64,000 bases of DNA from Woeseia sp034521225 (GTDB lineage: Bacteria > Pseudomonadota > Gammaproteobacteria > Steroidobacterales > Woeseiaceae): contig JAXHMR010000033.1 of NCBI GenBank assembly GCA_034521225.1, positions 248,001 through 312,000 on the forward strand, given 5' to 3'. Below are positions 18,496 through 27,247 of this stretch, in pieces. The notes below the pieces were generated by a model. The model saw only the letters and a program-made list of their open reading frames with translations. It did not search any database and was not told where the DNA came from. A program made the position numbers and the translations under genes. How positions within the stretch are numbered: the stretch's first letter is position 1; every line of letters starts with the position of its first letter.

Positions 18496-18831
18496 TCAGT
18501 TTGCGCGTGACGTGCGTGAGTGGCGCGGGCGGGTGGTCCGTTCTATGGCGGTCCGGTAGCCGCCGAACCCGTCACTTAAGAATCGGGCGACGCGGCCTAT
18601 GGTCGTGACGCTGACGCCGGTCAGGTCGTGTATGCGCCGGTAGGGCAGGCCGTCCTGCAGAAGTGCCACGACCTGCCAGCGGTCGACCAGCGCCTGGAGT
18701 TCCGCCGGCGTGCACAGGTCCTTCAGGAAGTTCCGGCACTCATCAACGGAACGCAGCGAATTGATCGCGGCGAACAGCGAGTCTTCGCCACGTTTGCGGT
18801 GGTTTTCCGATTGCTGGCGGTTGGGTTTCAC
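18496..18831 (-). CDS. hisR: TrpR/YerC-family regulator heading the his operon
   Basis: This 111-residue protein is of the TrpR superfamily. SLRSVDECRNFLKDLCTP and ELQALVDRWQVVALL form the helical core. YRRIHDLTGVSVTTIGRV is the DNA-binding helix-turn-helix. It is the first gene of the his operon. An 11-bp inverted repeat sits 24 nt upstream of its start, so autoregulated repression of his genes is the obvious reading. TrpR-like repressors tied to histidine synthesis (called HisR/YerC) are described in other bacteria. Histidine as corepressor is inference. The basic C-terminal tail after about residue 95 is poorly conserved. Confidence 0.85.
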   Translation of the reverse strand: MKPNRQQSENHRKRGEDSLFAAINSLRSVDECRNFLKDLCTPAELQALVDRWQVVALLQDGLPYRRIHDLTGVSVTTIGRVARFLSDGFGGYRTAIERTTRPRHSRTSRAN

Positions 18832-18854
18832 GGCGGTTGGGGCTTCGTAGATCT

Positions 18855-18888
18855 GTATTAATGTAGTAGTACGTTAATACATTAATAC
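18855..18888. promoter_or_regulatory. Candidate HisR operator (11-bp inverted repeat)
   Basis: GTATTAATGTA at 18855-18865 and TACATTAATAC at 18878-18888 are perfect reverse complements separated by 12 nt. A further half site GTTAATAC at 18873-18880 lies in tandem with ATTAATAC at 18881-18888. This AT-rich block stands out from GC-rich surroundings. On the minus strand TTGCCT lies just upstream and could be a -35 box, which would place the operator over the promoter of hisR-hisG. The match to HisR is inferred from position. Confidence 0.7.
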
Positions 18889-19003
18889 GCTGAAGGCAAG
18901 ACCGGATTTCGACGCAGGCGCCCGAAATTGGTTGCAGCTGACATGAAAAAAATCCTGTCGCGGGTGCTTGACCCGCGCGGCGCGTCCGCTCTAGACTGCT
19001 TCC

Positions 19004-19121
19004 AACTCATCGAGACCGGCTGAGGGAAAGGCCCAAAGACGCCGGGGCAACCTCCGGGACTAACCATCCTGAAAAGGTGCCAACTCCTGCCACGCAATTC
19101 ATTGCGTGCGAGAGATGAGGG
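19004..19121 (+). ncRNA. SAM-I (S-box) riboswitch upstream of metB-metX
   Basis: The P1 helix is CTCATC at 19006-19011 paired with GATGAG at 19114-19119. Between them are hallmark S-box blocks: CGAGACCGGCTGAGGGAAAG (kink-turn side), GGCCCAAAGACGCCGGGGCA and CAACC (P2/P3 and pseudoknot partner), and an AT-rich stem-loop near 19093-19107. It lies 130 nt ahead of metB on the same strand. No T-run terminator follows. TCCGCGG (19184-19190) is complementary to CCGCGGA (19237-19243), which contains the ribosome-binding GGA, so control of translation is possible. Confidence 0.88.
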
Positions 19122-19251
19122 TCAGTGCAACGCGAGCACGATAGTCCGGGTTCGCGCAGGGCATGACACCCTTCCTTGCGGTTTCCGCGGGGGTTCCGAT
19201 GAGAAAACGCGACTTTGGTCGCAGCATTGGAAGCTACCGCGGAGACACGAC

Positions 19252-20452
19252 ATGAGTTCCAGAGTTCACCCGGCCACGCAGGCAGTGCGTGCTGCATTGG
19301 AAAGCGATGCGCAGCACGGCGCCGTTGTGCCGCCGCTCCATTTATCGTCGAACTTCACGTTTGCCGGTTTCGGCGAAAAGCGCCAGTACGACTACACGCG
19401 CAGCGGTAATCCGACACGCGATGCGCTGGCTGATGCGCTTACCCAACTCGAAAGCGGCGCCGGCGCGGTGGTGACGTCGTCCGGCATGGCCTCGCTGACA
19501 CTTCTGGTGCAGTTGTTGAACCCGGGCGACCTGCTGGTCGCACCCCACGACTGCTACGGCGGCAGTTACCGGCTGTTCCGCAATCTTGCGAATCGCGGCC
19601 AGTTTGACGTCGCGTTTGTTGACCAGACCGATCCGGATGCAATATCGGCTGCCTGCGCCCGCGGCCCCAAACTGATACTCGTTGAAACGCCGTCCAACCC
19701 GCTGCTGCGTATCGCCGATATCTGCGACATGGCGCGGCGGGCGAAAGCCTGTGGCGCGCTGCTGGCGGTCGACAATACGTTTTTGTCGCCAGTGTTGCAG
19801 AATCCGCTGACACTCGGCGCCGACATCGTCCTTCATTCGACAACGAAATACCTGAACGGGCACAGCGACGTAGTCGGTGGCGCGGTTGTTTCCGGCACCG
19901 CGGAATTGGCGGAAACGTTTGCATGGTGGGCCAACTGCCTCGGCATCACCGGTGCGCCGTTCGACAGTTACCTGACCTTGCGCGGTGTTCGCACATTGCA
20001 TACGCGGATGCGGCAGCATGAGGAGAGTGCCCGCAAGCTCGCGACTGCCCTCGAGCGTCATCCGGCCGTTGACCACGATTTACTATCCCGGACTCAAGGA
20101 ACATCCGCAGCACGATCTCGCATGCCGCCAGCAGCTAGGCTTCGGCGGCATGCTGAGTTTCGATATCGCCGGCGGCGCCGCCGAAGTACGGGGATTTGTC
20201 GAAGGCCTGAAGTACTTCTCGCTGGCGGAATCGCTCGGTGGCGTTGAAAGCCTGGTCTGTCACCCGGCATCGATGACGCACTCCGCCGTCGATCCCGCGG
20301 CCCTGGCAAGGGCCGGTATCGGCGCGAACCTGGTACGTTTGTCCGTTGGGCTGGAGGACGGCGATGATTTGCTGGCCGACGTGCTCGAAGCGCTGGAACG
20401 GGCGCAGCGGGCCGGCCGTGTGCGGTCCGTGGCGGCAGCCGTTGGCGCATGA
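19252..20452 (+). CDS. metB: Cystathionine gamma-synthase (Cys/Met PLP family)
   Basis: The protein closely follows MetB. VVPPLHLSSNFTFAGF opens it, YTRSGNPTRDALADAL and LLVAPHDCYGGSYRLF follow, and the PLP lysine is in STTKYLNGHSDVVGG, then WWANCLGITGAPFDSYL. It joins an activated homoserine with cysteine in transsulfuration. ATG 19252 follows GGAG; the frame is open upstream only through the riboswitch. One extra C at about 20073 shifts the frame. The rest continues as TIYYPGLKEHPQHDLACRQQ and LGFGGMLSFDIAGGA to the stop at 20452, which overlaps metX (ATGA). O-acetyl- versus O-succinyl-homoserine use is not decided by sequence here. Confidence 0.9.
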
Positions 20453-21603
20453 GCGGCGCAAACCAGGTGGCAGTCACGAATGATGACCAGGCGCCCGCGT
20501 CGTGCCTCGAACAGGTTTCGTCAGAGACGCAGTACCTTCGTGCCAGCGACGGCTTGCGACTCGAAAGCGGGGATTTTCTTGCCGATCCCGTCATTGCGTA
20601 CCGGACATGGGGCGACATTGCGAACGCAGGCAAACGCGCGGTTCTGATCTGCCATGCGTTGACGGCGTCAGCCGATGCGGACCGCTGGTGGCCGGACATG
20701 ATCGGTCCGGGTGCCGTATTCGACCCGGAACACGATTTCATTATTTGCAGCAATATACTCGGCAGTTGTTATGGCACGACCGGGCCGGCTTCACGCCGTA
20801 CGTCAGCGGGCGATCGCTGGCGTGCCGGTTTTCCGCGCATCTCCGTGCGCGACATGGTCAATCTGCAACGGCTGCTGATTGACGAACTGGGCATCCGCAG
20901 GCTTGACCTGGTGACGGGGCCATCGCTCGGCGGCATGCAGGCGCTGGAATGGGCGGCGAGTTATCCGGAGCGGGTCCGGACGATAGCCCCTATCGGTGTC
21001 GGCGGGCGCCATTCCGCGTGGTGTATAGCTATTAGCGAGGCGCAGCGTGCGGCGATCTATGCAGACGCTGACTGGAACGACGGCTACTACACAGATGAAT
21101 GCCCGCCGCGGCGCGGCCTTGCCGCGGCGCGCATGATGGCCGTCTGCACGTATCGCAGCTGGCGGGGTTTCCAGCAGCGATTTGCCCGCGATGGGACCGA
21201 TGACGATGCGTTCCAGATGGAATCGTACCTGCGCTACCAGGGCGAAAAATTTCATCAGCGCTTCGATGCCAATTGCTACGTGCGGCTGACCCAGGCCATG
21301 AATGACTTCGATATCGCCCGGGGCCGCGGCGAGTACTTCGACATCCTGGAAAGCATCGGGCAACCGGCGCTGGTGGTATCGGTGAGTTCCGACGTTCTCT
21401 ATCCGCCGTTTGAGCAGGCGTTGCTCGCAAAGCACTTGCCGAATTCGCAATACCGTACGTTGCAGACGGACGACGGGCACGATGGCTTCCTGATCAAGAC
21501 CGGGCCATTGTCCGCACTGCTGTCTGCCTTTCGCCGAACGGCGGCAATCCCCGGGCAGACGCCTGCGCGGGCAGGAGAGCCGCTGACTGCAGTTGCTGAA
21601 TAA
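20449..21603 (+). CDS. metX: Homoserine O-acyltransferase MetX family (alpha/beta hydrolase)
   Basis: This 384-residue acyltransferase activates homoserine, or serine in one subgroup, for sulfur incorporation. CHALTASADADRWWPD and SNILGSCYGTTGPAS are family motifs. The nucleophile elbow reads TGPSLGGMQALEW, and SSDVLYPP and DDGHDGFL carry the acid and His of the triad. It is translationally coupled to metB and shares its SAM riboswitch. Relatives in Xanthomonadales include serine O-succinyltransferases, so the exact substrate needs assay. Its last 110 nt overlap the convergent leuB ORF; the C-terminal tail after SAFRRTAA is beyond the conserved fold. Confidence 0.88.
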   Translation: MSGANQVAVTNDDQAPASCLEQVSSETQYLRASDGLRLESGDFLADPVIAYRTWGDIANAGKRAVLICHALTASADADRWWPDMIGPGAVFDPEHDFIICSNILGSCYGTTGPASRRTSAGDRWRAGFPRISVRDMVNLQRLLIDELGIRRLDLVTGPSLGGMQALEWAASYPERVRTIAPIGVGGRHSAWCIAISEAQRAAIYADADWNDGYYTDECPPRRGLAAARMMAVCTYRSWRGFQQRFARDGTDDDAFQMESYLRYQGEKFHQRFDANCYVRLTQAMNDFDIARGRGEYFDILESIGQPALVVSVSSDVLYPPFEQALLAKHLPNSQYRTLQTDDGHDGFLIKTGPLSALLSAFRRTAAIPGQTPARAGEPLTAVAE

Positions 21604-22645
21604 TCGCGTCCGTCATCTGGGCAGTTGTAAGTACCGGGTCACTGCCGGTTGCAATATCGGCCGTGCGCGCGCCGGCAGCGATAACCTTGCGCAGCGCAGC
21701 CTCAACGGCCCTGGCTTCATCTTCGAGACGAAGGCTGTGACGTAACAGCAGTGCAACACTTGCAATCATGCCGCATGGATTGGCGACGCCCTTGCCGGCA
21801 ATATCCGGCGCCGAACCATGTATCGGTTCGTACAGGCCCCGGTCGGTTGCGCCGATGGAGGCAGACGGTAGCATGCCGAGTGACCCGGCCAGCATCGAGG
21901 CCTCGTCGGTCAGGATGTCGCCGAACATGTTCTCGGTCACGATGACATCAAAGCTCGCAGGGCGGTTCAAGAGATGCATCGCCGCGGCGTCGACCAGCAT
22001 GTGTTCAAGGGTGATGTCGGTGAACTCGGTCGCGATCAGCGTCGTTGCAACATCGCGCCAGAGCCGGGACGTTTCCATGACGTTTGCTTTGTCAACCGAA
22101 CAAAGCATGCCCTTGCGCCGGCGTGCAATTTCAGCGGCGACGCGCACGATGCGTTCAACTTCATGACGCTCATATACGCAAAGGTCGCTGGCTGATGTCT
22201 CGTCGCGTGTCTTGGCGCCAAAATAGATGCCGCCGGTGAGTTCACGCACAACAACAAAGTCGACATGCTGCAGGCGATCCGCCTTGATTGGAGAAGCACC
22301 GGCCAGTTCCGGGTATATCTGGATGGGGCGCAGGTTGGCGAACACCTCGAGCTCGGCACGAATGCCCAGCAGGCCCTGCTCGGGCCTGACGGAAGCATTG
22401 GGATCTGCCCATTGCGGTCCGCCGACAGCGCCCAGCAGGACCGCCGTGCTTTCGCGGCAGCTGGCGACTGTGTCCGGCGGCAGCGGATTGCCTATCGCAT
22501 CGATCGCAGCACCGCCGATCAGCTGCTCGGAAAACTCAAAGTGGTGACTGCGTGTGTCGGCGATGCATTCGAGCACGCGGCGGCCGGCACGTGCAACCTC
22601 AGGTCCGATACCGTCGCCGGCCAGCACTGTTATCAGGGCGTCCAG
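21494..22645 (-). CDS. leuB: 3-isopropylmalate dehydrogenase
   Basis: Conserved blocks are VLAGDGIGPEV at the N-terminus, LLGAVGGPQWAD, LRPIQIYPELAGASP, VVRELTGGIYFG, SVDKANVMETSRLWR, DIILTDEA-like sequence in MFGDILTDEASMLAGS, and YEPIHGSAPDIAGKGVANP. It oxidatively decarboxylates 3-isopropylmalate in leucine synthesis. The start is unclear: no ATG precedes VLAGDG within the non-overlapping region. CTG at 22645 lies eight bases after GAGGAG and GTG at 22627 is the other candidate. The C-terminal tail after about 21590 is non-conserved and overlaps the convergent metX, which could reflect a late frame error. Confidence 0.9.
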   Translation of the reverse strand: MDALITVLAGDGIGPEVARAGRRVLECIADTRSHHFEFSEQLIGGAAIDAIGNPLPPDTVASCRESTAVLLGAVGGPQWADPNASVRPEQGLLGIRAELEVFANLRPIQIYPELAGASPIKADRLQHVDFVVVRELTGGIYFGAKTRDETSASDLCVYERHEVERIVRVAAEIARRRKGMLCSVDKANVMETSRLWRDVATTLIATEFTDITLEHMLVDAAAMHLLNRPASFDVIVTENMFGDILTDEASMLAGSLGMLPSASIGATDRGLYEPIHGSAPDIAGKGVANPCGMIASVALLLRHSLRLEDEARAVEAALRKVIAAGARTADIATGSDPVLTTAQMTDAIIQQLQSAALLPAQASARGLPPFGERQTAVRTMARS

Positions 22646-23217
22646 GGTCTGTTCTCCTCGAATTGTTGAATGGCGTCCTCGTGCTGCCGCAAGTAGCCGA
22701 GTTGGTCGACACCCTGCTGCAGGCACAGGCGTGAAAATGCGTCGATCGGGTACTCGTACGCGCGCCCATCGGGCAGCGTCAGTGTTGAAGTCGCAATATC
22801 AAGCGTAACTTCGGCGCCCTCATTTTCAGTCAACCAGTGCAGCGCCTCATCGTCTACGACGACCGGCAGCAAGCCGTTCTTCAGCGCGTTGCTGCGGAAT
22901 ATGTCCGCAATTCCGCTGCTGACGACAGCACGGAATCCATAGTCGAGCAGGGCCCATGGCGCATGTTCGCGCGATGAGCCGCAGCCAAAGTTGTGGCCTG
23001 CCACGAGAATTTCACAGCCGGCGGAGTCCGGCCGGTTCAACGCGAACTCCCGGTTCTCGCTGCCGTCCGGTGCATAGCGCCAGTCGGCAAACAGGCTCTT
23101 GCCCAAACCGTCACGCGTCGTTGTTGTCAGGAATCGCGCGGGGATGATCTGGTCGGTGTCGATGTCGCTGACGGGCAGGACAACGGTACGCGACACTATT
23201 TTCGTTACGGGTTCCAC
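22633..23217 (-). CDS. leuD: 3-isopropylmalate dehydratase, small subunit
   Basis: The 194-residue swivelling-domain subunit pairs with LeuC. VVLPVSDIDTDQIIPARFL is the N-terminal signature, HNFGCGSSREHAPWALLDYG the substrate-recognition loop, and GIADIFRSNALKNGLLPV follows. It isomerises 2- to 3-isopropylmalate. Length is typical of the gammaproteobacterial type (about 200). It starts 2 nt after leuC, and its end overlaps the start region of leuB. Confidence 0.96.
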   Translation of the reverse strand: MEPVTKIVSRTVVLPVSDIDTDQIIPARFLTTTTRDGLGKSLFADWRYAPDGSENREFALNRPDSAGCEILVAGHNFGCGSSREHAPWALLDYGFRAVVSSGIADIFRSNALKNGLLPVVVDDEALHWLTENEGAEVTLDIATSTLTLPDGRAYEYPIDAFSRLCLQQGVDQLGYLRQHEDAIQQFEENRPWTP

Positions 23218-23219
23218 GA

Positions 23220-24626
23220 TCAGAGGTACTGCCGCGGGTCGGCGACGTGGCCACTGATGGCGGACGCCGCCGCTGTCATCGGGCTGGCGAGTATGGTGCG
23301 TGAGCCCTTGCCCTGGCGCCCTTCAAAATTGCGATTGCTGGTGCTGACGCTCAGCTGCCCGGCCGGCACGGTATCGCCGTTCATGCCGAGACACATCGAG
23401 CAGCCGGATTCACGCCATTCGGCGCCTGCGGCCAGGAACACGGTGTCGAGGCCCAGTGCTTCGGCCTCCCGCTTGACCTGTTGCGAGCCCGGGACGACCA
23501 GCATGCGTACGCCATCGGCAATGCGGTGGCCGCGCAACACGTCGGCCGCCTGGGACAGATCGGAGAGGCGTGAGTTGGTGCAGCTGCCAAGAAAGACGAC
23601 GTCGACGCGGGCGTCGCTGATCGGTTTGCCCGGTGCGAGCTGCATGTAATCCAGTGCCTTGCGGAAGCCGGCGTTGCCGGCGTCCGGTATCGCGTCGCCG
23701 ACCGCGACAACCATACCGGGATTGGTGCCAAAGGTGACCATTGGCCGCAATTCGTCGGCGCGAATGGTCACGGTCTTGTCAAATTGTGCGTCCGCATCGC
23801 CCGGCAATGTCCGCCAGCGCTTCACAGCGGCATTCCACCCGGCACCCGACGGCGCGAGCGGGCGCCCGTGCAGGTACTCGAATGTCATGTCATCGGGCGC
23901 GATCATGCCGGCACGGGCGCCGGCTTCGATCGACATATTGCAGATCGTCATGCGGGCCTCCATGTCCATCGACGTAATCGCCCGGCCCCGGTATTCAATG
24001 ACGTGCCCGGTCCCGCCACCGACGCCGATCTTGCCGATCGTTGCGAGGATGACATCCTTTGCGCTGACGCCGGGCGGCAGCCGGCCTTCAACTTCGATTG
24101 CAAGGGTCTTTGCCTTCCGTTGCAGCAGGCACTGTGTTGCCAGCACGTGGCCGACTTCCGTGGTGCCGATCCCAAAGGCGAGGGCGCCGAAAGCGCCATG
24201 CGTGCTCGTATGGCTATCGCCGCAGACGATGGTCTTTCCGGGCTGTGTCGCGCCGAGTTCCGGCCCTATGACATGCACGATGCCGCGGTGCTCGCTGTCG
24301 AAACCATGCAGCGTCAGGCCAAACTCCCGGCAGTTGGACTCCATTTGCGCAACTTGCCGTGCCGCGCCATCGCCGACGACCGGGATATTGCGCAACGCGC
24401 TGACGGGCGTTGTCGGCGTCGAATGATCCAGTGTGCCGAGCGTCAGGTCCGGGCGCCGGACCGGCAGTCCGAGACTCCTGAGGACCGAGAACGCCTGCGG
24501 CGTCGTCACCTCGTGAATCAGGTGCAGGTCAATATACAGGATGGCCGGCGCATCACCGGTCTCGAGTGTGACGAGATGGTCCGACCATACTTTTTCGTAC
24601 AGCGTGCGAGGGGTGCCGTTGCCCAT
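23220..24626 (-). CDS. leuC: 3-isopropylmalate dehydratase, large subunit
   Basis: This 468-residue aconitase-fold protein binds the 4Fe-4S cluster. VCGDSHTSTHGAFGALAFG and VFLGSCTNSRLSDL hold the first Cys ligand, and ESGCSMCLGMNGD gives the other two. It begins RTLYEKVWSDHLV, and YIDLHLIHEVTTPQAF is standard for LeuC. It is complete and in one frame. The preceding gene ilvE ends 12 nt upstream. Confidence 0.97.
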   Translation of the reverse strand: MGNGTPRTLYEKVWSDHLVTLETGDAPAILYIDLHLIHEVTTPQAFSVLRSLGLPVRRPDLTLGTLDHSTPTTPVSALRNIPVVGDGAARQVAQMESNCREFGLTLHGFDSEHRGIVHVIGPELGATQPGKTIVCGDSHTSTHGAFGALAFGIGTTEVGHVLATQCLLQRKAKTLAIEVEGRLPPGVSAKDVILATIGKIGVGGGTGHVIEYRGRAITSMDMEARMTICNMSIEAGARAGMIAPDDMTFEYLHGRPLAPSGAGWNAAVKRWRTLPGDADAQFDKTVTIRADELRPMVTFGTNPGMVVAVGDAIPDAGNAGFRKALDYMQLAPGKPISDARVDVVFLGSCTNSRLSDLSQAADVLRGHRIADGVRMLVVPGSQQVKREAEALGLDTVFLAAGAEWRESGCSMCLGMNGDTVPAGQLSVSTSNRNFEGRQGKGSRTILASPMTAAASAISGHVADPRQYL

Positions 24627-24638
24627 ACAGTCAGTGCA

Positions 24639-25598
24639 TCAGGAGGCGCTGGCTGCGGCCAGTTTCTCGCTGTCTACGGGCTCGAGCCAGCCGTACTTGT
24701 CTTCAGTAGTGCCGTTGAACAGCCCGAAAAATGCGTCCTGCAGTTTCGTCGTTACCGGGCCGCGGTGCCCGGCGCCGATTGTGATGTTGTCGACGGAGCG
24801 AATCGGCGTGATTTCCGCCGCCGTGCCGGTGAAAAACAGCTCGTCGGCCAGGTACAGGGCTTCGCGCAGAATCGACTGCTCGACAACTGTCATGCCATGT
24901 TGCGCGGCGAGCTTTATGACAGAGTCGCGCGTAATGCCCGTCAGGATGGATGCCGTCGATGGCGGCGTGATGATGCGGCCGTTCTTGATCACGAACAGAT
25001 TCTCTCCGGCCCCTTCGCTGACGGTGCCGTCGGTCGACAGGGCGATGCCTTCGGCAAAGCCGAGGCGCTTGGCCTCCGTGCTGATGAGTTGGCTGGAAAG
25101 ATAATTACCGCCTGCTTTCGCCAGCGCCGGCACCGTATTAGGCGCCACTCGCTGCCAGCTTGAGATGCAGACGTCCACCCCTTGCTCCAGTCCGTCGGCG
25201 CCGAGGTAGGCACCCCATTCCCAGGCCGCAATTGCAACGTCGACCGGATGGTCCGGCTTGGGCGCGAGTCCGATATCACCGTAGCCGCGCAGAGCAATAG
25301 GCCGGATGTAGGCGCCATTTTTGAGGTCGTTGGCGACAATGACCTGCTTGCAGACGTCAATAAGCTCGTCGCGCGGGTACGGAATCGGCATGCGATAAAT
25401 GGCGGCTGAGTCGAAAAGTCGCTGCATGTGATCCGTGAGCCGGAATACTTTCGGCCCGTCGGGCGTCTTGTAGACCCGAATGCCTTCAAAAACCGACGAG
25501 CCGTAGTGCAGGGCATGGGCCATGACGTGCACACTGGCCTCCTGCCAGGGAATCATGCGGCCGTTCATCCAGATCAGCTTCGCGCCTTTGAAACTCAT
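24639..25598 (-). CDS. ilvE: Branched-chain amino acid aminotransferase
   Basis: This fold-type IV PLP enzyme has about 319 residues. WMNGRMIPWQEASVHVMAHA and HYGSSVFEGIRVY are the N-terminal motifs. GGNYLSSQLISTEAKRLGF contains the region around the PLP contact, and GLALSTDG-like sequence (EGIALSTDGTVSEGAGENLF) and FFTGTAAEITPI complete the signature. It makes the last step of Val, Leu and Ile synthesis. ATG 25598 after GGAG is preferred over the ATG at 25631. A 60-nt gap separates it from leuA. Confidence 0.96.
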   Translation of the reverse strand: MSFKGAKLIWMNGRMIPWQEASVHVMAHALHYGSSVFEGIRVYKTPDGPKVFRLTDHMQRLFDSAAIYRMPIPYPRDELIDVCKQVIVANDLKNGAYIRPIALRGYGDIGLAPKPDHPVDVAIAAWEWGAYLGADGLEQGVDVCISSWQRVAPNTVPALAKAGGNYLSSQLISTEAKRLGFAEGIALSTDGTVSEGAGENLFVIKNGRIITPPSTASILTGITRDSVIKLAAQHGMTVVEQSILREALYLADELFFTGTAAEITPIRSVDNITIGAGHRGPVTTKLQDAFFGLFNGTTEDKYGWLEPVDSEKLAAASAS

Positions 25599-25658
25599 AC
25601 TTGTCTCCGGGCGAAAGATTCGCCTGTGCACGGGCCGCGTAGCTTACCAACTACAGCG

Positions 25659-27229
25659 CTAAATTGAAGCACGGTTGATGTCGGTGTCGGGCGCTTCGCT
25701 GCCCACAGAGCCGCGTTCGCGCCGGCGCAGGATCCGGTTGATCACTTCGAGACACGCGCGGCTGCCCGCTTCGACGATATCGACGCTGGTGCCATTGCCG
25801 CGGTAGCTGTCGCCGTTGTGCTCGACAGTAACGGTGACCTCGCCCTGCGCGTCGTCACCGATGGTGGCACTGTGCAATTCGAAATTCTTCAGGATCAACG
25901 CAACGTCAGTTGCCTGTTCGAGTGCGCGGAAGGCGGCTTCAATCGGTCCGGAGGCGCTCGCGGTTTCCCGGCGTACTTCGCCGCTTTCGTCGATGAGGCT
26001 GATCTCGGCGCTCGCGGCGCGTTCCGTCCCGGACATCACCTGCATTGACTGCAACGTCCACGGTCCGGCCGAGGCGTTATCGACGTTCATGACGATGGCC
26101 TCGATATCGCCGTCATACATTTCCTTCTTTTTATCCGCCAGTTTCTTGAATTCCTGGAAAGCGCGATTGGTTTCGAACTCGTCAAGATCGAAGCCCAGGT
26201 CTTTTACCCGCTGGCGAAACGCATGCCGGCCGCTGTGCTTGCCGAGGACCAGGTTTGACCGGCTGATGCCGACATCCGCAGGCCGCATGATTTCGTAGGT
26301 CGAATGGTGCTGCATCATGCCGTGCTGGTGTATGCCGGCCTCATGCGCGAACGCATTTTCGCCAACGATTGCCTTGTTACGCGGCACGTGCATGCCGGTA
26401 ATGCCCGAGACGAGCCGCTACGTCGGGTATAAGCGCGTCGAATCAACGCCGGTCTCGAGCCCGAAGAACTCGGCGCGCGTGCGAATTGCCATGACGACTT
26501 CCTCAAGGGAACAGTTGCCGGCACGTTCTCCGATACCGTTGATCGTGCATTCAATCTGGCGCGCGCCGGCCGAAACGGCGGCCAGACTGTTCGCGACCGC
26601 CATACCGAGGTCATCGTGGCAGTGCACGCTGAGCGTAATATCGTCAATGCCAGATACATTGCTTTTCAGGTAACGAAACAGCTGGTCAAATTCGCCGGGG
26701 ACCGTGTAGCCCACCGTATCCGGAATATTGACGGTAGTGGCGCCGGCCTCGATCGCGGCGGTCACAACCTCGGCGAGATACGCGAGCTCGGTACGCGATG
26801 CATCCTCGGGGAAAACTCGACATCATCACAGAGCTCGCGCGCGAGCCGGATCGCGCCGGTTGCACTGCGGATGATCTCCTCTTTGGCCATCTTCAGTTTG
26901 TGCTCGCGATGGATCGCACTGGTGGCGACAAAAACGTGGATGCGATGCCGGTCCGCGCCCTTGACGGCCGCATGAACCTTCTGGATATCCTCCGGATTGC
27001 ACCGTGCAAGGCCGCAGATCACGGGACCGCGGTTTTCGTCAGCGATGGCCTTTACCGCGTCGAAATCGCCGGGGGACGCTGCGGGAAATCCTGCTTCAAT
27101 GACATCGACACGCAGATCGGCGAGCGCCCTGGCAACCCGTAGCTTTTCGCGCAATGTCATGCTGCAGCCCGGCGCCTGTTCGCCGTCGCGCAGTGTCGTG
27201 TCGAAAATCCGGATGCGGTTGCCTGTCAT
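25659..27229 (-). CDS. leuA: 2-isopropylmalate synthase (frame interrupted)
   Basis: The gene condenses 2-oxoisovalerate with acetyl-CoA. RIFDTTLRDGEQAPGCSM is the catalytic N-terminus and VHCHDDLGMAVANSLAAV the metal-binding HxH. FAHEAGIHQHGM follows, and the C-terminal regulatory LeuA dimer domain ends near EVINRILRRRERG. Two lesions are present. A missing C in the GGGG run at 26808-26811 shifts the frame between EFSP and EDASRTELAYLAEV. A TAG at 26418-26420 sits in frame where STRLYPT-x-RLVSGITGM requires an amino acid, probably Ser (TCG). Leucine feedback is expected through the C-terminal domain. Confidence 0.88.
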
Positions 27230-27247
27230 TGTCGTGTCTCCCGTCGA

